Of a stretch of DNA of 64,000 nt, positions 44,924-52,772 are shown in pieces. Within the stretch, counting starts at the first letter, position 1, and each line of letters opens with the position of its first letter. A program made the position numbers and the translations under genes. The notes beneath the pieces were generated by a model. That model was given only the letters and a program-made list of their open reading frames with translations. It was not told the origin of the DNA and did not search any database. The DNA is from Stenotrophomonas sp. ATCM1_4. GTDB lineage: Bacteria > Pseudomonadota > Gammaproteobacteria > Xanthomonadales > Xanthomonadaceae. The stretch is taken from the NCBI RefSeq assembly GCF_004348115.1, contig NZ_QPFB01000001.1, positions 2,218,773 to 2,282,772 on the forward strand, written 5' to 3'.

Positions 44924-45312
44924 CGCTGCTGGCCGGCATCCACCACGTCGCGGTCATCGCCTCGGACTACGCACGTTCGCGCGACTTCTACACGCGCATC
45001 CTGGGCCTGCAGGTGATCGCCGAGAACCACCGCCCGCAGCGGGATTCCTGGAAGCTGGACCTGCGCCTGCCCGACGGCAGCCAGCTGGAGCTGTTCTCCT
45101 TCCCCAACCCGCCGGCGCGCCCCAGCCGCCCCGAAGCCCGCGGCCTGCGCCACCTGGCGTTCCGTGTGGATGCCCTGGATGCAGTGGTCGCCCACCTGCA
45201 GTCCGAAGGCGTGGCCTGCGAGCCGATCCGCGTGGACGAATACACCGGCCGCCGTTTCACCTTTTTCGCCGACCCGGACGAGCTGCCGCTGGAGTTGTAC
45301 GAAACCGCGTAA
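44920..45312 (+). CDS. VOC family protein (glyoxalase-like, YaeR type)
   Basis: 130 residues covering one VOC fold. It begins LAGIHHVAVIASDYARSRDFYTRILGLQVI and has RLPDGSQLELFSFPNPP, LRHLAFRVDALDAVVAHLQSEGV and FFADPDELPLELYE. Histidine and glutamate metal-ligand positions appear to be present, and the pattern is closest to the uncharacterised YaeR/SMU1112c group. It overlaps the serine hydrolase stop by 4 bases and is translationally coupled to it. Substrate is unknown. Confidence 0.88.
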   Translation: MTLLAGIHHVAVIASDYARSRDFYTRILGLQVIAENHRPQRDSWKLDLRLPDGSQLELFSFPNPPARPSRPEARGLRHLAFRVDALDAVVAHLQSEGVACEPIRVDEYTGRRFTFFADPDELPLELYETA

Positions 45313-45327
45313 GCGCGGCCAGGACAT

Positions 45328-45382
45328 CGGCTTCGCGCCTGAAGGCGCTGCTACCGCAGGAGCGGCCTTGGCCGCGAAGCCG
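45328..45382. repeat. Inverted pair of REP-like palindromes
   Basis: Two copies of the sequence family GTAG-AGCG--TT-GCCGCGAAGCC lie in opposite orientation: one reads on the minus strand (45328-45354) and the other on plus (45357-45382). Each forms its own small hairpin. They stand between the converging VOC and AcvB genes and probably act as mRNA ends. Similar GTAG-type REPs are common in Stenotrophomonas and related genomes. Confidence 0.7.
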
Positions 45383-45388
45383 AAAGCG

Positions 45389-46735
45389 TCACCGCCCGTC
45401 CTGCAACCGCTGCAGGATCACCTTCGCCAACGTGGCGTAGTCCCCTTCGAAATGGTGATCGCCCGGCAGCTTGACCACCTGCGCGGTGCCGGCCGGCAGC
45501 TTGGGGCACAACGCATCGTCGTCGTCCTCTCCGTATACGCACAGGGTACGGGCCGCCGGCAGCTTGCGCACTTCCGGGGCAATCGGCAGGCCATCATCGC
45601 CGCCGCCACCGATCCAGTTGCTGACATGGAATTCATAGTCAGCGCGTTCGCCGACCGACAGCAACGCCGTCATTCGCATGGTCTGCGCCGTGCTGGCCGG
45701 TAACAGGTTGATCGCTGCGGGAAGCACGTCCGCGCCCTGCGAGAAACCAATGAACACCACGTTCGGACGCTGCCATTGAGCCGCGTAGTGGCGAACGATG
45801 CGGTCCAGGTCCACGGCGAACCCGGCCGGCGTGCGCTCGCTCCAGAAGTAGCGCAGCGAATCCACGCCAACCACCGGGACATTGGCCGCGGCCAAGGCGC
45901 CGGCCACGTCCTTGTCCAGCCCCGCCCAGCCACCATCACCGGAGACGAAAACCGCAAAGGTGTCGCCCGTGCCGGCAGCCGGCACCTCGACCAAGGGCAG
46001 CCCATCCAGATCGTGCGGCACCGGTGGCAGGCTCACACCATGCTGCGCGCCCAGCACCCGCACCACCGCGCGCTCGCCCGGCAAGGCGCTGCCTGTCCGG
46101 GTGCGTTGGAAGCTGCGCGCCCACGGAACCTCCTTGAGGAAACCGTCCACCGCGGCCACCGTGCAGGCCTTGCCCGCACCGCTGGCGGCCAGCCACGGGA
46201 ACCGCAACGGCTGCGGCTGAAGGTCACGGCCGTGGATCGCATCGCCGCAGATCATCGTGGCGTTGCGCAACTGCGGGCAGAAGTCTTCGGTGAGCAGGCC
46301 AGCGAATACCTGCGGCTCGGCCTGGGTGGCCACCGCATAGGCCAGCGCCGCGCCCTCACCATCCCCGCCGAGGATCGGCAGGTGGTAGGTCGGGACTTTC
46401 AGGTAGGCCTGCACATAACGCGAGAAGTTCTCGACATCACCGGCCGAGAAGCCGCACTTGCCCCCTTCCTTGGCCAGTACCCGGTACAGGTGGGCGGCAT
46501 CGACATCCACCACCATCGCACCGTCGGCGCGCAGCGCCTCCAGCCGCGCACTATGCCCGGCGGGATCCCCCGCGCCGGCGAACCACAGCACCACGCGCTG
46601 TGGCGCACCCTCCGGCAGGTACACCGGCACCTGCTCGAACCGGCCATGACTGACACGCTCCAACGCCGAAGCCGACGCCGGCAACGCGCACAACGCCAGC
46701 GCAAGGGCTGCCACACCCACCCGTGCACGCACCAT
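45389..46735 (-). CDS. AcvB/VirJ-family lysyl-phosphatidylglycerol hydrolase
   Basis: 448 residues from ATG 46735 (TTG 46738 is possible); GGGAG lies upstream. The signal peptide ends at SASA-L. Two alpha/beta-hydrolase-like regions are visible; the C-terminal one has the nucleophile elbow IGFSQGAD. Motifs VFVSGDGGWAGLDKDVA and the terminal GDHHFEGDY match AcvB/VirJ. AcvB of Agrobacterium hydrolyses lysyl-phosphatidylglycerol in the periplasm and is usually paired with a lysyl-PG synthase; no such synthase is next to it here. Function is from the family. Confidence 0.9.
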   Translation of the reverse strand: MVRARVGVAALALALCALPASASALERVSHGRFEQVPVYLPEGAPQRVVLWFAGAGDPAGHSARLEALRADGAMVVDVDAAHLYRVLAKEGGKCGFSAGDVENFSRYVQAYLKVPTYHLPILGGDGEGAALAYAVATQAEPQVFAGLLTEDFCPQLRNATMICGDAIHGRDLQPQPLRFPWLAASGAGKACTVAAVDGFLKEVPWARSFQRTRTGSALPGERAVVRVLGAQHGVSLPPVPHDLDGLPLVEVPAAGTGDTFAVFVSGDGGWAGLDKDVAGALAAANVPVVGVDSLRYFWSERTPAGFAVDLDRIVRHYAAQWQRPNVVFIGFSQGADVLPAAINLLPASTAQTMRMTALLSVGERADYEFHVSNWIGGGGDDGLPIAPEVRKLPAARTLCVYGEDDDDALCPKLPAGTAQVVKLPGDHHFEGDYATLAKVILQRLQDGR

Positions 46736-46795
46736 CAATGTTCACTCCCCATGGGACCGCGACAGACTACGCCTGTCCGCGTCGGAAACCTGTGC

Positions 46796-46978
46796 CTATT
46801 CGGTGGCGTCCGGGTGCCGCTGCTTCCAGGCCCCCAGCCGCTGCCGGTACTGGGCCAGCTCGTCGGCATACAGGTCCAGCACGCACAGCGGGCAGCCACT
46901 GCCGCAGCATTCATTGGGGCCAGGGGCTTCGGGCGGCTGCGGCCGCGGATCGGGGTCGGGAAGTACGTCGGGGCTCAT
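46796..46978 (-). CDS. Oxidoreductase-like domain protein (60 residues)
   Basis: It starts at ATG 46978 (the codon before is GTG). The conserved core is PNECCGSGCPLCVLDLYADELAQY, which contains the CC-GCxxC cysteine cluster of the oxidoreductase-like N-terminal domain family. Four cysteines probably bind a metal. No function is assigned. It lies 60 bases upstream of the AcvB/VirJ gene on the same strand and about 58 bases downstream of the HD gene. Confidence 0.8.
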   Translation of the reverse strand: MSPDVLPDPDPRPQPPEAPGPNECCGSGCPLCVLDLYADELAQYRQRLGAWKQRHPDATE

Positions 46979-47036
46979 CACTTCGGCCGCCAGCGGCGGC
47001 GATCAAACGGTGGCCATAGTCTAGCCAATCGTCGGT

Positions 47037-47636
47037 TCAGGCCGTGGCCCGGCGCAGGTTGGCACGCGCCGCCGCGTCATAGCGTTCATGGAAGAAGTCG
47101 CTGAAGAAGATCCGCGGCTGGGCCAGCACGCCCTTGAGGAACCGGCGCCGGTTGAGCCGGAACAGGAAGCCGGGCACCTTGCCCGCGTACTCCTCGGCGA
47201 TGCCCCGGTCATAGGCATCGAACACCGCCGGCGGTGCCCCCAGGATCGCCATGTCGCTGTCCAGGAACAGGGCCGCATCGGCGTCCAGGTCCTCTGCCCG
47301 CAACTTGCCGTGGCGTGCGGTCAGCGCGATCAGCTCGGCCACGCGGTCGCCATCGATGCCCGCATCCGGCAGCCAGCGTTCTATCGCATCCACCGCCAGC
47401 TGCGCCGAGCGCTGCTCGTTGTCGCCGCGCCCGGCTTCATAGATGGCATCGTGGTAGAGCACGGCCAGCGCCACCTCGACCGGCTGCTGCCAGCCCGGTC
47501 CAACCGCGACGTCGTGATAGTGCTGCAGCAACGCCTGCACATGGCCGAAGTTGTGATACGCCCGCGGCGGCCGCGCGTAGGCGGCTTCAAGCTCGGCCCA
47601 TTGCCGGGGAGGCACGGTCAGCGGCAGAGTGTCCAT
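47037..47636 (-). CDS. HD-domain phosphohydrolase
   Basis: 199 residues from MDTLPLT at 47636; a start at 47675 is possible. The HD-superfamily metal-binding set is present: YHNFGHVQALLQHY, then LYHDAIYEAGRGDNEQRSAQLA. C-terminal segments ALFLDSDMAILGAP and EYAGKVPGFLFRLNRRRFLKGVL are typical of the predicted phosphohydrolase family. Natural substrate is unknown. It is followed by small and hydrolase genes on the minus strand; there is no c-di-GMP-specific GYP motif, so it is not a c-di-GMP phosphodiesterase. Confidence 0.87.
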   Translation of the reverse strand: MDTLPLTVPPRQWAELEAAYARPPRAYHNFGHVQALLQHYHDVAVGPGWQQPVEVALAVLYHDAIYEAGRGDNEQRSAQLAVDAIERWLPDAGIDGDRVAELIALTARHGKLRAEDLDADAALFLDSDMAILGAPPAVFDAYDRGIAEEYAGKVPGFLFRLNRRRFLKGVLAQPRIFFSDFFHERYDAAARANLRRATA

Positions 47637-47784
47637 GCGCGCATCCTGCCCGAGTACACCCGATCCGTGAAGCATGCCCGCGCGTTGCCGGGCAGACCCG
47701 GGCGCCGCGATGACGGCCGGGATTCCGGTACGGCGGCGGTCTCCACGATGGCGGGCAGGCCGGCGCCAGGTGTCGCTGCCGCGA

Positions 47785-48372
47785 TCACCCCAACTGCCAG
47801 CGGCCTTCCAACTGGTAGCGGCTCTGGCCCAGGAAACTGCGGATCAGCACGAATTCGCGCACGAACCAGCGCAGCGGCTGCACCGGCTGCACCGGCATGC
47901 GACGCCGGTCATACAGCAGGGTCATGTGCGGGGTGAAGCGCGGGTTGGCCTTGGCCCCCACGCTCTGCAGGCAGCGCGCCAACTCGGCGTGCAGGTCACC
48001 CAGCAGCTCGGCGCCGTATTCGCTCTGCAGCACGAACGGGTTCTGGTGGTTGCCGGCGAAGCTGCCCACCTGGTCGAAGCAGACCTCGAATTCCGGGGCC
48101 TGCACCCGGCTGGCGGCCTGGCGCACCCGGGCCAGCAGGCTCGGTGGCAGGCCGGCATAGTCGCCGATGTGGTGCAGGGTGACGTGCAGCCGCTCGGTGT
48201 CCAGCGGGCGCCCTTCCAGCCCGTGTTCGTCACGCAGCCCTTCGGCCAGCTCGGAGATCCGCTCGGCGGTGAGCGGATCCGGCAGCACCGCGAAGAACAG
48301 GCGCTCGGTCGGGATGTCACTGCCAATGCCCAGCGAAAGCTGTGCCTGGTCAGAGGGAAGGAACTTCTTCAT
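47785..48372 (-). CDS. thpR: RNA 2',3'-cyclic phosphodiesterase ThpR
   Basis: 195 residues from ATG 48372; the upstream extension to 48549 is rejected as non-coding promoter sequence. Two HxTx motifs are present: HVTL at 63-66 and HMTL at 149-152, the double signature of 2H phosphoesterases. The ERLFFAVLPDPL start, LARCLQSVGAK and the DRRRMPVQP region match ThpR/LigT. It hydrolyses 2',3'-cyclic phosphate ends of RNA; the RNA ligase activity of the older name is minor. It is divergent from the transglutaminase-TPR gene. Confidence 0.93.
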   Translation of the reverse strand: MKKFLPSDQAQLSLGIGSDIPTERLFFAVLPDPLTAERISELAEGLRDEHGLEGRPLDTERLHVTLHHIGDYAGLPPSLLARVRQAASRVQAPEFEVCFDQVGSFAGNHQNPFVLQSEYGAELLGDLHAELARCLQSVGAKANPRFTPHMTLLYDRRRMPVQPVQPLRWFVREFVLIRSFLGQSRYQLEGRWQLG

Positions 48373-48439
48373 GGATTCGCGCTGGAAGCCGCCGGCCGGA
48401 GCCGTCTGTGGCGGAGGCCGATACTGACTGGGGCCGCGG

Positions 48440-48448
48440 ATACTAGCA
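48440..48448 (-). promoter_or_regulatory. Extended -10 promoter for thpR
   Basis: On the minus strand TGCTAGTAT (TG at 48448-48447, TAGTAT at 48445-48440) is 68 bases upstream of the thpR ATG. It lies in the divergent region 48373-48670, which holds no gene. Confidence 0.45.
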
Positions 48449-48552
48449 GACCCCGCCGGTCGCCGGGACCGCCGCGCGCCTCCACTGCGCGGTGCGATGG
48501 ACAAAAACTCGCCACCGTCGCCAGACCCCCGTCCCCCGGGGGCTGCCACGGG

Positions 48553-48598
48553 TTATCCACATGTTTGCCCGGCGCTGGTCCACATGCGCTGTGGATCA
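48553..48598. promoter_or_regulatory. Cluster of DnaA-box-like sites
   Basis: TTATCCACA at 48553-48561 matches the consensus DnaA box exactly. TGGTCCACA at 48576-48584 has two mismatches, and TGATCCACA on the minus strand (48590-48598) has one. All three are within 46 bases in the divergent promoter region. No replication genes are nearby, so regulation or titration is more likely than an origin. Confidence 0.45.
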
Positions 48599-48632
48599 CG
48601 CCAAATACACTTCCACCCCGCCTCCAGAGGCA

Positions 48633-48638
48633 TACACT
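48633..48638 (+). promoter_or_regulatory. Possible -10 element of the transglutaminase-TPR gene
   Basis: TACACT lies 32 bases before ATG 48671 and 35-80 bases downstream of the DnaA-box cluster. No convincing -35 is present. Confidence 0.3.
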
Positions 48639-48670
48639 GGGGCGGCCGCAGCAACCTCCAGGTGGTCGCC

Positions 48671-49867
48671 ATGATCGGTTGGAACGCTTTGACCCTGCTC
48701 GCCGCCACAACCCTGGCCCCGCCGCCGCAGGCCCCGGTCCTGCCCGCACAGGAGATCCCCACGCCCGCCCAGATCATGGAAATCCCGCCGGACGTGAAGG
48801 CGGTGCTCCAGGAACAGGTGATCCGCGCCAGCAACTCGCCGGAACGGCGCCTGCAGCGGCTGGTCGAACTGGTATTCCAGCCGACCGAACTCGGGCTGGA
48901 ATACGACACCGAGGCCACCCTCACCGTGGCCGAGACCTGGCGGCTGCGACGTGCCAACTGCCTGTCCTTCACCCTGCTGTTCGTCGCCATGGCCCGCGAG
49001 ATCGGGCTGGAAGCGCGCATGCAGGAAGTCGGTCAGGTGATGACCTGGTACGAGAACCAGGGGCTGATCTTCAATGCCGGGCACGTCAACGTCGGGCTGC
49101 GCGTGGATGGGCGCATGGCCACGCTGGACCTGGACCGCAACGTGCTCTACGACGCACGCGGCCCACAGCCGATCTCCGACGCGCGGGCGCTGGCGCACTT
49201 CTACAACAACCGCGGTGCCGAGCAGCTGGCGGCGCATGACTACACCACCGCACGCCGCTACTTTGAAGCGGCCCTGGCAATGGACCCCCGCTTCGTCTCG
49301 GCGATGAACAACCTCGGCGTGCTGGAAACACGCAGCAACAACGACCAGGCCGCTGCCCGCGATTTCGATGCCGCCCTGGCCATCAACCGCATGCACCCGG
49401 CCGCGCTGCACAACGCCGCCTACCTCTACCAACGCGTGGGCGACACCCGGCACGCTGCACTGCTGCGCGAGCGCCTGGAGCGCTCGCGCAAGCGCGACCC
49501 GTTCTACCAGTTCATGCAGGGCGTGCTTGCCGAGCGTGCCGGCAACTACCCGCAGGCCTCCCATTTCTACCGTGCCGCGATCGACCTGTACCCGCGGGCG
49601 CACCAGTTCCATTTCGGGCTGGCACGCACCTATTTCCTGACCGGCAACAACCGCCAGGCCGAGCGCGAGATGACGCGCGCACGCGCATTGGGCGGGACCA
49701 ACGAAGTGCGCGCGATCTACCAGGCCAAGCTGGACAGCCTGCGACGGCTGGACCCCCGCCATGCCGTGCGCGACAGCCGGCCAAACGGCCTACCGCCCTT
49801 GCCGGCGCCGGCAATCATCCAGCAGCACCTGCGTGGCGAACCGACGGGCAGCCGCGACTGGCGTTGA
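48671..49867 (+). CDS. Transglutaminase-like/TPR protein
   Basis: 398 residues from ATG 48671 (AGGTGG nearby); the frame is open to 48497. A hydrophobic N-terminus (about 1-20) is probably a signal peptide. The domain at about 50-155 is transglutaminase-like, with the cysteine in RRANCLSFTLLFVAMAREIG (Cys97), a histidine in FNAGHVNVGL and an aspartate in LDLDRN. Tetratricopeptide repeats then run from about 170 to 350 (FYNNRGAEQLAAHDYTTARRYFEAALAMDPRF and three more). Substrate is unknown, perhaps peptide or cell-wall related. Its stop is one base from the converging YjdM stop. Confidence 0.87.
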   Translation: MIGWNALTLLAATTLAPPPQAPVLPAQEIPTPAQIMEIPPDVKAVLQEQVIRASNSPERRLQRLVELVFQPTELGLEYDTEATLTVAETWRLRRANCLSFTLLFVAMAREIGLEARMQEVGQVMTWYENQGLIFNAGHVNVGLRVDGRMATLDLDRNVLYDARGPQPISDARALAHFYNNRGAEQLAAHDYTTARRYFEAALAMDPRFVSAMNNLGVLETRSNNDQAAARDFDAALAINRMHPAALHNAAYLYQRVGDTRHAALLRERLERSRKRDPFYQFMQGVLAERAGNYPQASHFYRAAIDLYPRAHQFHFGLARTYFLTGNNRQAEREMTRARALGGTNEVRAIYQAKLDSLRRLDPRHAVRDSRPNGLPPLPAPAIIQQHLRGEPTGSRDWR

Positions 49868-49868
49868 A

Positions 49869-50201
49869 TCAGGCCTTGCGCAGGAAGCAGGTCTTCAGCA
49901 CCAGCCCCTTGATCTTGTCCGAGTTGCCTTCGATGTGCTCGGCGTCGTCCTCGACCAGGCGGATGTTGCGGATCACCGTGCCCTGCTTGAGCGGGATCGA
50001 CGAGCCCTTGACCTTGAGGTCCTTGATCACGGTGACGGTGTCACCGGCCAGCAGCACGTTGCCGTTGCTGTCGCGGACCACCACCGCATCGGCCTGCGCT
50101 TCGCCGGGCGTCCACTCATGGCCGCAATCGGCGCAGATCCACAGGGCGCCGTCCGGATAGACGTTCGGCTGCGAACACTGGGGGCAGGAAGAAACGGGCA
50201 T
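49869..50201 (-). CDS. yjdM: Zinc-ribbon protein YjdM (PhnA)
   Basis: 110 residues. A four-cysteine zinc ribbon (SCPQCSQPN...WICADCGHEW) is followed by an SH3-like VVVRDSNGNVLLAGDTVTVIKDLKVKGSS segment and ends LVLKTCFLRK, matching YjdM/PhnA. The family is often mislabelled alkylphosphonate uptake protein; it has no role in phosphonate uptake that I can show. ATG 50201 has GGAG nearby and TACAAT 33 bases upstream. It is convergent with the TPR gene and divergent from the Hsp70-like gene. Confidence 0.92.
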   Translation of the reverse strand: MPVSSCPQCSQPNVYPDGALWICADCGHEWTPGEAQADAVVVRDSNGNVLLAGDTVTVIKDLKVKGSSIPLKQGTVIRNIRLVEDDAEHIEGNSDKIKGLVLKTCFLRKA

Positions 50202-50232
50202 AGTGGCTCCAGCAATGCGTAAAAGACCGCCT

Positions 50233-50238
50233 ATTGTA
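50233..50238 (-). promoter_or_regulatory. -10 element of yjdM
   Basis: TACAAT on the minus strand, 32 bases from the ATG at 50201. The -35 region is not clear. Confidence 0.4.
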
Positions 50239-50353
50239 GCCTTTCGCACCTGCCCGCCCGGCCTGACGCGGGAACGCCTGCATGGCCGCACTGGCGCGTG
50301 AACGTCGGCCGCCCGGGGCCGCACCGTGAAATCTGCGGTGCCGGCCGGCGTAG

Positions 50354-50359
50354 TACAGT
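50354..50359 (+). promoter_or_regulatory. -10 element of the Hsp70-family gene
   Basis: TACAGT in the context GTAGTACAGTGCG, 37 bases before the ATG at 50397. There is no convincing -35. Confidence 0.3.
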
Positions 50360-50396
50360 GCGCGGCCGATTCAACCGCACGCCCCCCGGACGCTCC

Positions 50397-51758
50397 ATGA
50401 AACTCGGCATCGACTTCGGCACCAGCAACTCGGCGGCTGCCGCCCATATCGACGGCAAGGTGGTCCCGGTCCATTTTGGCGACGCCCTGCAGTTCCGCAC
50501 CACGGTGTACTTCCCCGAGGTGATGCGCGACCCCAACGATTTCGAACTCACCCCGGCGCTGGAACAGCAGCTCGAAGCCCTGGTCGAGTCCGGCCGCCGC
50601 GATGCCCGCAGCGCCGGCACCGACCGCAGCCCCGCGCAACTGCGCGCGGATGCGCTGCGCGTGGTGCGCCGGCAGTGGATGGAAGAACGCATCCGCGAAC
50701 CGCAAAGCTCCACCACCCTGCTGCAGAACGCGGTCTACGGTGACGACGCGCTGGAGGCCTACTTCGAGGAGAACGAAGGCAACCTGGTGCAGAGCCCGAA
50801 ATCAATGCTCGGCTACAACCTGCACCCGCGCGCCAGGCAGACCATCACCGGCATTGCCACGCACATCCTCGAGCACATCCGCCTGACAGCGTCCCGGCAG
50901 CTCGGCCAGAACGTGCGCAGCGCCCTGCTCGGCCGCCCGGTGCAGTTCCGCAGCTCGATCGGCGAGGCCGGCAACGACCAGGCGCTGGAGATCCTGCGCA
51001 GCGCGGCCCTGGCCGCCGGGTTCGACGAGGTGGACTTCCTCGAGGAGCCGGCCGCTGCGGCAATGCACTACCACGCCGTCAGCGATCAACGCCATGAGGC
51101 GGTGATCGTCGACGTCGGCGGCGGCACCACCGACATCGCCCATGCCAGCGTCGGCGGCGACACGCCGCCACGGATCCACCGCGCCTGGGGCATCGCGCGC
51201 GGCGGCACCGACATCGACCTTGCGCTGAGCCTGGCCGCCTACATGCCGCTGTTCGGCCGCGGCATCACCCGCGTGCCGACCCATCACTACGTGGAGGCGG
51301 CGATGGTGCAGGACACACCGCGCCAACGTGAGTTCCGCCAGCACAACTACGATGCGGTCGATGCCCCCTACGGGCCGCGCCTGCAGGCATTGCAGGACAC
51401 CGGCAACACCGCGCGCCTGTACCGCGCGGTGGAGCAATGCAAGATCGCGCTGAGCAGCACCGACTCGCACGCCAGCACGTTGTCCTTCATCGAAGCCGGT
51501 TTATCGGTGGAAACCGATGCGCCCCATCTGGGCAATGCCGCCGGCGGTTATCTGGGTGAACTGGAAGCGCTGCTGGCGCAGGTCCGGCAGGACATCGGCC
51601 ACGAGCCGGCAGCGGTGTTCCTGACCGGCGGCATGTCACGCGCCGGCTACATCCAGCGCGCGGCCGCAGCGGCCTTCCCGAATGCCACGCTGGTCCACGG
51701 CGACCCGTCGTTCGGCGTGGTGCAGGGCCTGGCGTTGGCGGCCACCAGCGCCCCGTAG
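50397..51758 (+). CDS. Hsp70-family protein (YegD-like), nucleotide-binding domain only
   Basis: 453 residues from ATG 50397. The actin-like ATPase starts KLGIDFGTSNSAAA (phosphate 1), has VIVDVGGGTTDIAHA (phosphate 2), and ends with an AVFLTGGMSRAGYIQRA adenosine motif. The size matches YegD-like proteins with no DnaK-type substrate-binding domain or EEVD tail. Such Hsp70 relatives are probably specialised chaperones, but the client is unknown. The stop codon TAG is part of a REP-like GTAG sequence. It is divergent from yjdM. Confidence 0.9.
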   Translation: MKLGIDFGTSNSAAAAHIDGKVVPVHFGDALQFRTTVYFPEVMRDPNDFELTPALEQQLEALVESGRRDARSAGTDRSPAQLRADALRVVRRQWMEERIREPQSSTTLLQNAVYGDDALEAYFEENEGNLVQSPKSMLGYNLHPRARQTITGIATHILEHIRLTASRQLGQNVRSALLGRPVQFRSSIGEAGNDQALEILRSAALAAGFDEVDFLEEPAAAAMHYHAVSDQRHEAVIVDVGGGTTDIAHASVGGDTPPRIHRAWGIARGGTDIDLALSLAAYMPLFGRGITRVPTHHYVEAAMVQDTPRQREFRQHNYDAVDAPYGPRLQALQDTGNTARLYRAVEQCKIALSSTDSHASTLSFIEAGLSVETDAPHLGNAAGGYLGELEALLAQVRQDIGHEPAAVFLTGGMSRAGYIQRAAAAAFPNATLVHGDPSFGVVQGLALAATSAP

Positions 51759-51785
51759 GAGCGCCCTCCCGGCGTGAAGCCGGTG
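51755..51785. repeat. Degenerate REP-like element overlapping the Hsp70-family stop codon
   Basis: GTAGGAGCGCC and GGCGTGAAGCC are the two halves of a REP-like palindrome related to the pair at 45328. Its GTAG provides the stop codon (51756-51758). A second hairpin, CCGCG/CGCGG, at 51832-51845 faces the converging DUF4097 gene. Confidence 0.5.
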
Positions 51786-51867
51786 CTCGACACCCCCCGC
51801 ATGAACCGCGGTGATGCACCGGCGCCGTGCCGCGGTTTCGCGGCCGGGACTGTTCCCGCCCGGACCG

Positions 51868-52761
51868 TCAGCGGTCGCCCAGCCTCACCCGCACGCTGCC
51901 CGAGTGCGAGCTGATGCTGATGTCACCATCACCGCCGCCCAGGCGGGTTTCCAGGCTGCGCCCCGGGCCGTACTGCGGGCGCTCCACCGTGCCGACGTCG
52001 GACTGGATGCTGCCGCTGAAGCTGTTCGCCTTCAGCTGCGCCGAGGTGCGTGCGGGCAAGGTCAGCGAAACCCCGCCGCTGACCGTCTGCAGGTTGATCC
52101 GGCCACCCGGTGCCAGGCCGGCGCTGCGCACGCCCAGGCTGCCGGACACGGTTTCGGCAGTGAGCCGCTGTACCGCACTCAGGTTCAGGTCGATCGCACC
52201 GGACACGCTGTTGGCGCTGACCTCGCCGCCGCTGGAACCGGCCACGTTGATTTGCCCGCTGACCGTCTGCAGGTCCAGCCGGGGGGTCCGCAGTTGCGAG
52301 CGGATCGCGCCACTGACCGTGTTCAGGTCGGTTTCGCCGGCCTGGCCTTCGGCGGTGATCGAGCCACTGACCGAAGTGGCCTGCAGGCGGCGCAGGTCGA
52401 CCTGGCCGACATCGATGCTGGCGCTGACCGTGCTGGCCTGCAGTTGCGCCGAACGCGGCACCCGCAGCTCCAGCACCGCGCCACGGGTATTGCGGCTGTT
52501 CTGCGGGTAGACCACCTTGAACTGCACGCGGTTGGCACTGTTCTCCACGTCCAGCCGCTGGCCGTCGCCGAGGGTGCCGGTCAACTGCACTTCGTTGCGG
52601 TCCCAGCCACGCACGGTGACCGAACCGGCGACGTTGCCCAGTTCGACCCGGCCACCACTGGACAGCGGCAGGCGTTGGTTGACCGTGCTCTGGGCGAACA
52701 CGGAAGCGATCGGCGCCAGCAGCAGCGTGGCGGCCAGCAGGTTGCGCAGGGAGGCATTCAT
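51868..52761 (-). CDS. DUF4097 beta-strand repeat protein
   Basis: 297 residues. A signal peptide ends at VFA-Q. About ten TVSGxI/SVSGSI repeat motifs, each containing VSG followed by a short strand, are spread over residues 115-260; these DUF4097-type repeats form a right-handed beta solenoid. The family is often found with ECF sigma factors or PspC-like genes; no biochemical function is known. AAGGAG precedes ATG 52761. It is the last gene of the sigma/anti-sigma operon, 11 bases after the anti-sigma stop. Confidence 0.88.
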   Translation of the reverse strand: MNASLRNLLAATLLLAPIASVFAQSTVNQRLPLSSGGRVELGNVAGSVTVRGWDRNEVQLTGTLGDGQRLDVENSANRVQFKVVYPQNSRNTRGAVLELRVPRSAQLQASTVSASIDVGQVDLRRLQATSVSGSITAEGQAGETDLNTVSGAIRSQLRTPRLDLQTVSGQINVAGSSGGEVSANSVSGAIDLNLSAVQRLTAETVSGSLGVRSAGLAPGGRINLQTVSGGVSLTLPARTSAQLKANSFSGSIQSDVGTVERPQYGPGRSLETRLGGGDGDISISSHSGSVRVRLGDR

Positions 52762-52772
52762 GTGGGGCTCCT

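Noticed and set aside
47785..48549. Longer ThpR starting at 48549
   Set aside because: The added 59 residues are proline- and glycine-rich and would cover the promoter region. The family begins near 48372.
48541..48600. Possible replication origin at the DnaA-box-like sites
   Set aside because: Only three sites, no AT-rich unwinding element and no replication genes alongside. A regulatory or titration role is more plausible.
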